Assembly (NCBI GenBank): GCA_958418815.1
Contig: CATZGB010000041.1
Span: 1 to 23,915, forward strand
Source of the DNA: an uncultured Bacteroidales bacterium
GTDB taxonomy: Bacteria > Bacteroidota > Bacteroidia > Bacteroidales > Muribaculaceae
Length of the DNA stretch: 23,915 nt
Direction of reading: 5' to 3'
Position 1 is the first letter of the stretch; every line of letters starts with the position of its first letter. A program made the translations under genes and the position numbers. Of this stretch, positions 12,723-20,525 are shown piece by piece. The notes under the pieces were generated by a model. That model was not told the DNA's origin, ran no database searches, and saw only the letters and a list, made by a program, of their open reading frames with translations.

Positions 12723-15317
12723 TTATTCTTCGCTGTCGTCTTCGTTAAGAACGTCGTCGGTGTCATCAATGTTCTCATCATCTGCCTCTTCTTCCTCCGG
12801 TTCTTCGAGAGAGTTGTCGGCAGGGGCTTCGAGAACTTCAGGATTCTCTATGGCCTCCACGGCTTCCTCCTCTGGATCGGTGTCGACACAGCAGACTGAT
12901 GCGATTTCGTCACCACGCTTGTCAAGGTTGATGATGCGGACACCCTGTGTGGCGCGTCCCATCACACGGATATCTGCCAAGCGTATTCTGAGCGTGATTC
13001 CCGAACGGTTGATGATCATCAGGTCGTTGTCGTCGGTGACACTCTTTATGGCCACAAGCTTGCCGGTCTTGTCGGTGACGTTCATTGTCTTGACTCCCTT
13101 TCCGCCGCGGTTGGTGATGCGGTAGCCGTCAATGTCGGAGCGTTTGCCATAGCCATTCTCAGACACAACCATGACGGTGTGGTTGTCATCGGGCGACATG
13201 CAAATCATTCCGATTACCTCGTCATCGCCTCCGTCAAGGCGCATACCGCGCACACCTCCGGTGACACGGCCCATCTGACGCACAGTGGACTCATTGAAAC
13301 GGATGGCGCGGCCGTTGCGGTTGGCCATCAGTATCTCACAGTTGCCGTCGGTCAGTTCAACACCGATGAGCTTGTCGTCGTCACGAAGGATGATGGCCTT
13401 CTTGCCCTTGATGTTGATGCGGGCGTATTCGGTAAGGGATGTCTTCTTGATCTGTCCGAGACGGGTGGCGAACACAAGGTTGTGTGAAGCCGTGAATTCG
13501 GTGTCGTCAAGATTCTTAATCTTGATGAACGCGTTGACAGAGTCGCCGGGCTCGATGTTGAGCAGGTTCTGTATGGCGCGGCCCTTGGTGTTCTTGGCCC
13601 CTTCGGGAAGTTCATAGACCTTCATCTTGTAGACCATACCTTTCTGGGTGAAGAAAAGCAGGTTGTTGTGCATCGACGCTGGATAGATGTACTCGATGAA
13701 GTCCTCCTCGCGGGTGTTTGAGCCGCGCGAACCCACACCGCCGCGGTTCTGGGCGCGGAACTCCGAGAGGGGAGTGCGCTTGATGTAGCCGAGATGCGAG
13801 ATTGTGATGATCATCTCATCATCGGCAAAGAAGTCTTCGGCGTTGAAGTCTCCGGCGGCATATTCGATTTTGGTGCGGCGCTCGTTGCCGAAGCGGTCGC
13901 GGATCTCAATCAGCTCATCCTTGATCACGTTGCGGCATACGGAGTCGTCGTTAAGGATAAGCTCCAGGCGGGCAATGAGCTGCTTGATCTCCTCATACTG
14001 GGCGTGAAGCTTGTCCTGCTCCAGTCCTGTCAGCTGACGCAGACGCATGTCCACGATGGCCTGGGTCTGGGCGTCGCTCAGCCCGAATCGCTCGCTGAGT
14101 GTCTGACGAGCCGCATCCGGAGACTCGGCGTGGCGGATAATGTTTATCACCTCGTCGATGTTGTCGCATGCGATAATCAGACCTTCGAGGATATGGGCGC
14201 GTTCCAGGGCCTTGCGCAGCTCAAACTGGGTGCGGCGGATGACCACATCATGACGATGGTCGACAAACGCTCCCACGATTTCCTTGAGGTTGAGCAGGCG
14301 GGGACGGCCATTGACCAGCGCGACATTGTTGACCGAGAATGTCGACTGCATCGGGGTCATCTTGTAGAGCTTGTTGAGCACCACATTGGCGTTTGCGTCC
14401 TGACGCAGCTTGATGACGATGCGCATACCCTTGTAATCGCTCTCGTCATTGAGGTCGGCGATGCCTTCGAGCTTCTTCTCGTTTACAAGTTCGGCTATAT
14501 ATTTAATGAGTTCGGCCTTGTTGACACCGTAAGGGATTTCATGCACCACGATGACTTCGTGGTCTTTCTCCTGCTCGATATCGGCGTTGGCGCGGATGAC
14601 GATGCGGCCACGACCTGTCTCGTAAGCCTCCTTGACTCCGTTTGTCCCGAAAATCGTGCCACCTGTGGGGAAGTCCGGGGCCGGAATCACCTTCATCAGG
14701 TCAGCGATGGAAATCTCAGGATTGTCGATATAGGCCACACAGGCGTTGATTGACTCTGTCAGGTTGTGGGTCGGCATATTTGTCGCCATACCCACGGCGA
14801 TACCCGAGGCACCGTTCACCAGGAGGTTGGGGATGCGCGTGGGGAGCACAACCGGCTCCTTGCGGGCGTTGTCGTATGTGGGCTGGAAGTCTACCGTCTC
14901 GCTCTCTATGTCGCGGAGCATCTCCTCCCCGATTTTCTGGAGGCGCACCTCGGTGTAACGCATGGCGGCAGGGCCGTCGCCGTCTATCGAGCCGAAGTTG
15001 CCGTGTCCGTCAACGAGGCATTCACGCATTGCCCACCACTGGGCCATACGGACAATTGTCCCGTAAATCGAGGAGTCTCCGTGGGGGTGATACTTACCCA
15101 TAACCTCTCCGACGGCGTTGGCGGCCTTCTTGTGGGCCTTATCTGAAGTGTTGCCCATCACGTTCATACCGTACAGCACACGACGGTGTACGGGTTTGAG
15201 TCCATCTCGGACGTCGGGAAGGGCACGCGAAACGATGACCGACATCGAATAATCGATGTAGGCCGACTTCATTTCGTTTTCAATGTTAATCTTGATAATG
15301 CGGTCTTCGTCGAGCAT
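12723..15317 (-). CDS. gyrA: DNA gyrase subunit A
   Basis: This is the breakage-reunion subunit of gyrase, which with GyrB introduces negative supercoils using ATP. The start at 15317 (MLDEDRIIKINIE) gives 864 residues; an ATG at 15359 adds a leader not seen in the family. The winged-helix region holds the quinolone-determining stretch HPHGDSSIYGTIVRMAQ (about 77-93) and the catalytic tyrosine lies in AAMRYTE (Tyr121). The residue matching E. coli Ser83 is Ser82, while the one matching Asp87 is Gly86. The C-terminal beta-pinwheel is complete; the GyrA box reads QNRGGVG (523-529), a variant of QRRGGKG. A very acidic tail of about 50 residues ends the protein. ParC is the main alternative, but the box and the full pinwheel favour GyrA. 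Confidence 0.96.
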   Translation of the reverse strand: MLDEDRIIKINIENEMKSAYIDYSMSVIVSRALPDVRDGLKPVHRRVLYGMNVMGNTSDKAHKKAANAVGEVMGKYHPHGDSSIYGTIVRMAQWWAMRECLVDGHGNFGSIDGDGPAAMRYTEVRLQKIGEEMLRDIESETVDFQPTYDNARKEPVVLPTRIPNLLVNGASGIAVGMATNMPTHNLTESINACVAYIDNPEISIADLMKVIPAPDFPTGGTIFGTNGVKEAYETGRGRIVIRANADIEQEKDHEVIVVHEIPYGVNKAELIKYIAELVNEKKLEGIADLNDESDYKGMRIVIKLRQDANANVVLNKLYKMTPMQSTFSVNNVALVNGRPRLLNLKEIVGAFVDHRHDVVIRRTQFELRKALERAHILEGLIIACDNIDEVINIIRHAESPDAARQTLSERFGLSDAQTQAIVDMRLRQLTGLEQDKLHAQYEEIKQLIARLELILNDDSVCRNVIKDELIEIRDRFGNERRTKIEYAAGDFNAEDFFADDEMIITISHLGYIKRTPLSEFRAQNRGGVGSRGSNTREEDFIEYIYPASMHNNLLFFTQKGMVYKMKVYELPEGAKNTKGRAIQNLLNIEPGDSVNAFIKIKNLDDTEFTASHNLVFATRLGQIKKTSLTEYARINIKGKKAIILRDDDKLIGVELTDGNCEILMANRNGRAIRFNESTVRQMGRVTGGVRGMRLDGGDDEVIGMICMSPDDNHTVMVVSENGYGKRSDIDGYRITNRGGKGVKTMNVTDKTGKLVAIKSVTDDNDLMIINRSGITLRIRLADIRVMGRATQGVRIINLDKRGDEIASVCCVDTDPEEEAVEAIENPEVLEAPADNSLEEPEEEEADDENIDDTDDVLNEDDSEE

Positions 15318-15411
15318 AATATTGTTAAAGCTGTAAGAATTAGCGCTTTGTCCCGGCATACGGGAGAAGGGAGAGGTTTCGGGGGAGGCGCCGCTCCGCC
15401 GAAATAACTTA

Positions 15412-15419
15412 CAAAGATA
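15412..15419 (-). promoter_or_regulatory. Likely -7 element of gyrA
   Basis: The minus strand reads TATCTTTG, a full TAnnTTTG match, about 95 nt before the gyrA ATG. No clear TTTG is seen 19-21 nt upstream. The upstream side overlaps the clpC -7 element. Confidence 0.5.
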
Positions 15420-15442
15420 GGCATTTTCCCCGAAAGAATTGT

Positions 15443-15450
15443 TATATTTG
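15443..15450 (+). promoter_or_regulatory. Likely housekeeping -7 element of clpC
   Basis: The plus strand reads TATATTTG followed by C, a full TAnnTTTG match. It would give a leader of about 150 nt before clpC. The -33 box is not evident. It lies 23 bp from the gyrA -7 element, back to back. Confidence 0.5.
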
Positions 15451-15530
15451 CATCAGAAATCATTTCCGATAAGTACGACACGTTTCATTTAAGGATTTTT
15501 AAGCCCGAGGGGCGCTATGTGGAATGCAAT

Positions 15531-15546
15531 TTGGCACACTCTTTGC
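15531..15546 (+). promoter_or_regulatory. Sigma-54-like -24/-12 promoter before clpC
   Basis: The sequence TTGGCACACTCTTTGC matches the sigma-54 consensus TTGGCACG-N4-TTGC at every fixed position except one (A for G after the CAC). The invariant GG (15533-15534) and GC (15545-15546) have the required 12-nt period. Predicted start is near 15558, about 49 nt before the clpC ATG. No activator sites are identified. Confidence 0.5.
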
Positions 15547-15606
15547 CGTTATTAGATACATATCCACAAAACCAAAGAATCCATTTTCATTGAAGAAAGG
15601 AGATAA

Positions 15607-18207
15607 ATGGACATCAACTTCACCGAACAACTGAAAAATATCCTGGAACTCAGCCGTCAGGAGGCTGTGCGCCACAACAACGACATAATCAATCCCGAAC
15701 ACATGTTCCTGGCGATTCTTGGCGACACCGGCTCGCAAGTGTTCTCGCTACTGGAGAAAATCTCCAGGAATGTGTCGGTATACCAGTTGCGCCAGCAGCT
15801 CGACGACTCGCTGTTTGACGCTTCCGCCGGACGAATCGGGGGAGATGTCACCGCCAGCGACCTGAGCAACCGCCTCATCAAGCTGTCGGTGCTTGAGGCA
15901 CGTATGCTGAAAAGCGAGTCGGTAGACGCGATTCATCTGCTACTTGCGATACTCCACAACCCGGAGGTGCAGCGTATGAACTTCATCGTTCCTTTCCGCC
16001 AGGCTGGCATAGATTACCCTTCACTCCTCGCCCTGTTGCAGAACAAGGCTGACTCACCCCGGGCAGGAGCCGGGTTCACCGACGATGAGGATGATGAGGA
16101 AGAAGAGGAGAGAAGCCAGGAAGCGGCCTCTCGTCAGCGTCCGGCCGAGGACCGCAACGCCCGGCAGGCAGCCAAAGCAAGGGGCAACAACGACACCCCG
16201 ACGCTTGACAAATTCGGCAACGACATGACACGCGCAGCCGAAGATGGCCGTCTCGACCCCGTAGTGGGGCGCGAGGTGGAAATCGAGCGCCTTGCCCAGA
16301 TTCTCAGCCGTCGCAAAAAGAACAATCCGGTGCTTATCGGAGAGCCGGGCGTGGGCAAATCTGCCATAGTCGAGGGGCTGGCATTGCGCATAGTGCAGCG
16401 CAAGGTCTCAAGAATTCTCTTCGACAAGAGGGTGGTGTCGCTCGACATGGCTTCGCTCGTGGCCGGCACCAAATACCGCGGCCAGTTTGAGGAGCGCGTC
16501 AAAGCCATCCTCAACGAGCTGTCAAAGAATCCTGACGTGATTCTCTTCATCGACGAGCTCCACACAATAGTCGGTGCGGGTAACTCCGCAGGGCAGATGG
16601 ACGCGGCAAATCTTCTCAAGCCCGCGCTCGCCCGTGGCGAAATCCAATGTATCGGAGCCACCACCCTCGACGAGTACCGCAAGAACATCGAGAAGGACGG
16701 CGCACTCGAACGCCGTTTCCAGAAGGTGATGGTGGAACCGACCACCCCCGAAGAGACGTTGCAGATTCTCAACAACATCAAGGACAAATATGAGGCCCAC
16801 CACAATGTGAGCTTCACCGATGACGCGCTCAAGGCCTGTGTCAGCCTGACAGAAAGGTATGTCTCAGACCGCAATTTCCCCGACAAGGCCATAGATGCCC
16901 TTGACGAGGCCGGTTCGCGCGCCCACATAACAAACATCGTGGTGCCCCAGGAAATCGAGCAGCTTGAGAAGGACATCGTCGAGGCCGGAGCCTCCAAGCT
17001 CGCCGCCGCCCAGTCACAGAACTTTGAGAAAGCCGCCTCGTTCAGGGACAAGGAACAAGAGCTGAAACAGCAGCTTGCCAAGGCCAATGAACGCTGGGAG
17101 AAACAGCTTGAGGCAGACAGGGTGACTGTCGACGAGGACAAGGTTGCTGAGGTTGTCGCCATGATGACCGGAGTGCCCGTGCAGCGCATAGCCCAGGCCG
17201 AAGGCTCGCGTCTCAGGGAGATGGCCCCGAAGCTCAAAGGGGACATCATAGGCCAGGACGCGGCTATCGACAAAATTGTCAAGGCCATACAGCGCAACAG
17301 GGTAGGGCTCAAAGACCCCAACAAGCCGATAGGCACATTCATGTTCCTCGGACCGACCGGAGTCGGCAAGACCCACCTCGCCAAGAAGCTCGCCGAATAT
17401 CTGTTTGACAGCGCCGACACCCTGATCCGTGTCGACATGAGCGAATATATGGAGAAATTCACGGTGAGCCGTCTGGTCGGCGCGCCTCCGGGATATGTCG
17501 GATACGAGGAGGGTGGCCAGCTGACAGAGAAAGTGCGCCGCAAGCCATACTCCGTGGTTCTGCTTGATGAAATCGAGAAGGCCCATCCCGATGTGTTCAA
17601 CCTGCTGCTGCAGGTGCTTGACGAGGGCCGTCTGACCGACAGCCTCGGCCGTCATATAGATTTCAAGAACACCCTGATAATAATGACATCCAACATCGGC
17701 ACCCGCCAGCTGAAGGATTTCGGGTCGGGTGTCGGATTCGCCACCCGCGACGCGGCCAAGGAGAAAGAACATAACGACTCCGTAATACAGAAAGCCCTCA
17801 ACAAGGCTTTCGCGCCGGAGTTCCTCAACCGCATCGACGACATCGTGATGTTTGACGCGCTCGACAAAGACGCGATTTTCAAAATCATCGACATCGAGTT
17901 GCGTGGCTTCCGCAACCGCCTGGAGATAATGGGCTACACGCTCGACATCTCCCCCGAGGCCAAGGAATTCATAGCCACCAAGGGATATGACCAACAATAT
18001 GGCGCGCGTCCGCTGAAGCGCTCCATACAGAAATATCTTGAGGATCCATTGGCCGAGTTGATAATCAATTCGGAGCTCAATACTGGCGACACCATCAAGG
18101 TGGACTATGACAAGGAGACTGACAAGGTGCTGACATCCGTAGCGAAGCCGGCTCCCGCAGCGACCCCTGACGAGAGCCAGGCAGAGGGTAACCCTGTCGA
18201 GGAATGA
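15607..18207 (+). CDS. clpC: ATP-dependent Clp protease ATP-binding subunit ClpC
   Basis: This cytosolic double-AAA+ unfoldase (866 residues) feeds substrates to ClpP. An N-terminal Clp repeat domain covers about residues 1-145, followed by a charged linker (about 158-195) with a run of Asp and Glu. The first AAA+ module has Walker A GEPGVGKS (245-252) and Walker B LFIDELHT (313-320). A short middle domain with a UVR-like helix (NFEKAASFRDKEQ, near 472-484) marks ClpC, not the longer middle domain of ClpB. The second module has Walker A GPTGVGKT (582-589) and Walker B VVLLDEIEKAH (650-660). A GVGF loop at 708-711 is the expected ClpP docking site. The ATG at 15607 follows an AAGGAGA-like stretch. 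The last 25 residues are a hydrophilic tail. It is divergent from gyrA. Confidence 0.95.
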   Translation: MDINFTEQLKNILELSRQEAVRHNNDIINPEHMFLAILGDTGSQVFSLLEKISRNVSVYQLRQQLDDSLFDASAGRIGGDVTASDLSNRLIKLSVLEARMLKSESVDAIHLLLAILHNPEVQRMNFIVPFRQAGIDYPSLLALLQNKADSPRAGAGFTDDEDDEEEEERSQEAASRQRPAEDRNARQAAKARGNNDTPTLDKFGNDMTRAAEDGRLDPVVGREVEIERLAQILSRRKKNNPVLIGEPGVGKSAIVEGLALRIVQRKVSRILFDKRVVSLDMASLVAGTKYRGQFEERVKAILNELSKNPDVILFIDELHTIVGAGNSAGQMDAANLLKPALARGEIQCIGATTLDEYRKNIEKDGALERRFQKVMVEPTTPEETLQILNNIKDKYEAHHNVSFTDDALKACVSLTERYVSDRNFPDKAIDALDEAGSRAHITNIVVPQEIEQLEKDIVEAGASKLAAAQSQNFEKAASFRDKEQELKQQLAKANERWEKQLEADRVTVDEDKVAEVVAMMTGVPVQRIAQAEGSRLREMAPKLKGDIIGQDAAIDKIVKAIQRNRVGLKDPNKPIGTFMFLGPTGVGKTHLAKKLAEYLFDSADTLIRVDMSEYMEKFTVSRLVGAPPGYVGYEEGGQLTEKVRRKPYSVVLLDEIEKAHPDVFNLLLQVLDEGRLTDSLGRHIDFKNTLIIMTSNIGTRQLKDFGSGVGFATRDAAKEKEHNDSVIQKALNKAFAPEFLNRIDDIVMFDALDKDAIFKIIDIELRGFRNRLEIMGYTLDISPEAKEFIATKGYDQQYGARPLKRSIQKYLEDPLAELIINSELNTGDTIKVDYDKETDKVLTSVAKPAPAATPDESQAEGNPVEE

Positions 18208-18240
18208 CACGGCGACTGACACCGGTTAACAATTATTAAT

Positions 18241-18275
18241 AAAAAATGCCAATCTTCACGATTGGCATTTTTTTT
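18241..18275 (+). terminator. Terminator of clpC
   Basis: Arms of about 14 nt (18241-18254 and 18260-18273) pair perfectly around a 5-nt loop, with eight T residues at 18268-18275. It is the best intrinsic terminator in the window and, because of the A-run on its left side, may act in both directions. Its right arm forms part of the sigma-54-like motif before htpG. Confidence 0.92.
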
Positions 18276-18278
18276 GCA
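18262..18278 (+). promoter_or_regulatory. Sigma-54-like motif before htpG, inside the clpC terminator
   Basis: TTGGCA, eight T and GCA give the invariant GG (18264-18265) and GC (18276-18277) with the correct 12-nt period; two positions of the consensus (CG after TTGGCA) are T instead. It is weaker than the clpC motif and could be a by-product of the terminator. Predicted start is near 18289, about 58 nt before the htpG ATG. Confidence 0.35.
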
Positions 18279-18346
18279 GGTTGTTATATCAAAAGGAGGG
18301 AGAGCAGCTCCCGCTTACTAAACGAAACCAAAAACTTGACATAAAA

Positions 18347-20395
18347 ATGGCAACAACAAAAGGCACTATCGGCGTTACAACCGAGAACATCTTTCCGGTC
18401 ATTAAAAAATTCCTTTACAGCGACCACGAGATTTTTCTGCGCGAACTGGTTTCCAACGCAGTCGACGCGAGTCAGAAAATCCGCACACTCTCATCTTTCG
18501 GTGAATTCAAGGGCGAGCTCGGCGACCTCAAGGTAAAAGTCACGGTAGACAAAGAAGCAGGCACCCTCACCGTGTCAGACCATGGCATCGGAATGACAGC
18601 CGAAGACATAGACAAATACATCAACCAGATAGCATTTTCCGGCGCGGAAGACTTCCTGGCAAAATACAAAGACAACACCAACGCCATCATCGGCCACTTC
18701 GGCCTCGGGTTCTACTCAGCATTCATGGTGGCCAACAAGGTGGAGATTGTCTCCCTGTCATATAAAGAGGGGGCCGAAGCAGTGCGCTGGGAATGTGACG
18801 GCTCTCCCGAGTTCACAATGGAGGCCGCCGACAAGAAAGAACGGGGCACTGACATCATACTCCATATCGACCCTGAAAACGCGGAGTTCCTTGAACAGGC
18901 CCGTATCGACACCCTTCTGAAAAAATACTGCCGGTTCCTCCCCATACCCGTCATCTCCGGAAAAGAGCAGGAATGGAAGGATGGAAAGATGACAGACACC
19001 GACCGTGACAAGGTAGTCAACTCCACCGAACCTTTGTGGATGAAGAAACCTGTCGACCTGACCGACAAAGACTATGTCGACTTCTACCATGACCTCTATC
19101 CGGGCCAGGATGATCCGTTGTTCTGGATTCATCTCAATGTCGACTATCCGTTCAACCTGACCGGAGTGTTGTTCTTCCCCAAAATCCGCAACAACTTCGA
19201 GGTGACGAAAAACCGCATCCAGCTTTACTGCAACCAGGTGTTTGTCACCGATTCTGTCGAAGGCGTCGTGCCTGAGTTCATGATGCTCCTCCAGGGTGTG
19301 ATAGACTCTCCCGACATCCCCTTGAATGTCTCGCGCAGCTACCTCCAGAGCGATTCGGCTGTGAAGAAGATTTCAGGCTACATCACCAAGAAAGTGGCCT
19401 CACGCCTTGACGACCTCTTCAAGGCAGACCGCAAGGATTTTGAAGGGAAATGGGACGACATCCGCCTCTTCATCGAATACGGAATGCTGACTGACGACAA
19501 GTTCCGTGACGCGGCGATGAAATTCTGCCTGCTGAAAGACACCGACGGCAAATACTACACAATCGACGAGTACAAGGCTCTCATAGAGACCGCCCAGACC
19601 GACAAAGACGGCACGCTGGTGTTCCTTTACTCCACCAACCCAACCGAGCAATACACCTACATCCAGGCTGCCAACGACAAAGGCTATTCGGTGTTGCTGA
19701 TGGACGGCCAGCTCGACAGCCATTTCGTGGGCCTTCTCGAACAGAAAATAGAGAAGAGCAGGTTTGTCAGGGTTGACTCAGACGTTGTGGACAACCTCAT
19801 TCCCAAGGCTGACAAAAAGAGCGCCGACCTGACAACAGACCAGCGCGACATGCTCACCACTCTTTTCAACTCCCAGATACCGAAAGTGGACAACGCGCAG
19901 TTCTTTGTCACATTCGAGGCCCTTGGAGAGAATGGCGCCCCGATTGTGATCACCCAGAACGAGTATATGCGTCGTATGAAGGAGATGGCTGCCATGCAAC
20001 CAGGAATGAACTTCTACGGAGAGATGCCCGACAGCTACAACCTCACGGTCAATGTCGACCAGCCTGTGGTGGCAAAAATCACGTCAGCTGCAAAAGAAGC
20101 CCTTGAGGCCCAGCTGTCGCCATTGTCAGCCTCCATCGCCGAGTCAAACTCGAAAATTGAGGAGATCAGCAAGGAAGTGAAGGACAACAAGCCTACGGCC
20201 GAACAGGACAAGCAGAAACAAGACCTTATGGCCGCGGTCGAAAAAGACCGTAAGCAACAGACCGGGCTTATTTCCGAATATGCCGCAACGCAGCCGGTGA
20301 TCCGCCAGCTTGTCGACCTTGCCCTGCTTGGCAACGGCTTGCTGAAAGGGGCTGACCTCTCAGCATTCATAAGCCGTTCGGTAAAACTCCTGTAA
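18347..20395 (+). CDS. htpG: Chaperone HtpG (Hsp90)
   Basis: This cytosolic ATP-dependent chaperone has 682 residues, longer than E. coli HtpG (624). The GHKL ATPase domain shows ELVSNAVDASQKIR (33-46, with Glu33 and Asn37), the nucleotide-binding DHGIGMT (78-84) and the lid motif GHFGLGFYSAFMV (116-128). The middle domain includes GVLFFPKIRNNF and the Arg-bearing NVSRSYLQSD stretch. The C-terminal part has an extra helical, charged segment (about IEEISKEVKDNKPTAEQDKQ) that accounts for the length, as is usual in Bacteroidetes. The ATG at 18347 is chosen because it begins MATTKGTIGVTTENIF, the family start, and has an A-rich leader; an in-frame ATG at 18281 adds an unlikely 22-residue leader. 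It follows clpC but has its own control region. Confidence 0.97.
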   Translation: MATTKGTIGVTTENIFPVIKKFLYSDHEIFLRELVSNAVDASQKIRTLSSFGEFKGELGDLKVKVTVDKEAGTLTVSDHGIGMTAEDIDKYINQIAFSGAEDFLAKYKDNTNAIIGHFGLGFYSAFMVANKVEIVSLSYKEGAEAVRWECDGSPEFTMEAADKKERGTDIILHIDPENAEFLEQARIDTLLKKYCRFLPIPVISGKEQEWKDGKMTDTDRDKVVNSTEPLWMKKPVDLTDKDYVDFYHDLYPGQDDPLFWIHLNVDYPFNLTGVLFFPKIRNNFEVTKNRIQLYCNQVFVTDSVEGVVPEFMMLLQGVIDSPDIPLNVSRSYLQSDSAVKKISGYITKKVASRLDDLFKADRKDFEGKWDDIRLFIEYGMLTDDKFRDAAMKFCLLKDTDGKYYTIDEYKALIETAQTDKDGTLVFLYSTNPTEQYTYIQAANDKGYSVLLMDGQLDSHFVGLLEQKIEKSRFVRVDSDVVDNLIPKADKKSADLTTDQRDMLTTLFNSQIPKVDNAQFFVTFEALGENGAPIVITQNEYMRRMKEMAAMQPGMNFYGEMPDSYNLTVNVDQPVVAKITSAAKEALEAQLSPLSASIAESNSKIEEISKEVKDNKPTAEQDKQKQDLMAAVEKDRKQQTGLISEYAATQPVIRQLVDLALLGNGLLKGADLSAFISRSVKLL

Positions 20396-20420
20396 TATCA
20401 GACATTATAGACCTTTTTGC

Positions 20421-20469
20421 CACAAACGCCACCTTTTCCGCCATTAGCGCGGGGAGGATGGCGTTTGTG
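20421..20469 (+). terminator. Hairpin behind htpG
   Basis: A perfect 11-bp stem (20421-20431 with 20459-20469) is extended inward by several G-C and G-T pairs after a bulged A. It lies 25 nt past htpG. It lacks a T-run downstream, so termination may be incomplete. Its right arm supplies the -33 box of the next promoter. Confidence 0.6.
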
Positions 20470-20496
20470 TAATCTTCACAAAATTCGTAACTTTGC
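20464..20496 (+). promoter_or_regulatory. Bacteroidetes consensus promoter of the Omp85-like gene
   Basis: TTTG (20464-20467), exactly 20 nt, then TAACTTTG (20488-20495) and C form a perfect match to the phylum's primary-sigma promoter. Transcription should start near 20502, about 24 nt before the ATG at 20526. This is the best vegetative promoter in the window. Confidence 0.8.
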
Positions 20497-20525
20497 CGCG
20501 AATTTGCAACACTCATCACACTTGA

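Noticed and set aside
13794..14753. Open frame of 319 codons on the plus strand opposite gyrA
   Set aside because: It is fully antisense to a well-conserved gene, resembles no family, and is the mirror of gyrA codon use.
15371..15401. G+C-rich, partly self-complementary stretch in the gyrA leader
   Set aside because: Pairing is short and has several equal alternatives; no T-run or known riboswitch layout, so no element is called.
16134..18222. Two long minus-strand open frames (488 and 402 codons) opposite clpC
   Set aside because: Both are low-complexity mirror frames of the G+C-rich clpC gene with no recognisable domain, start context or promoter.
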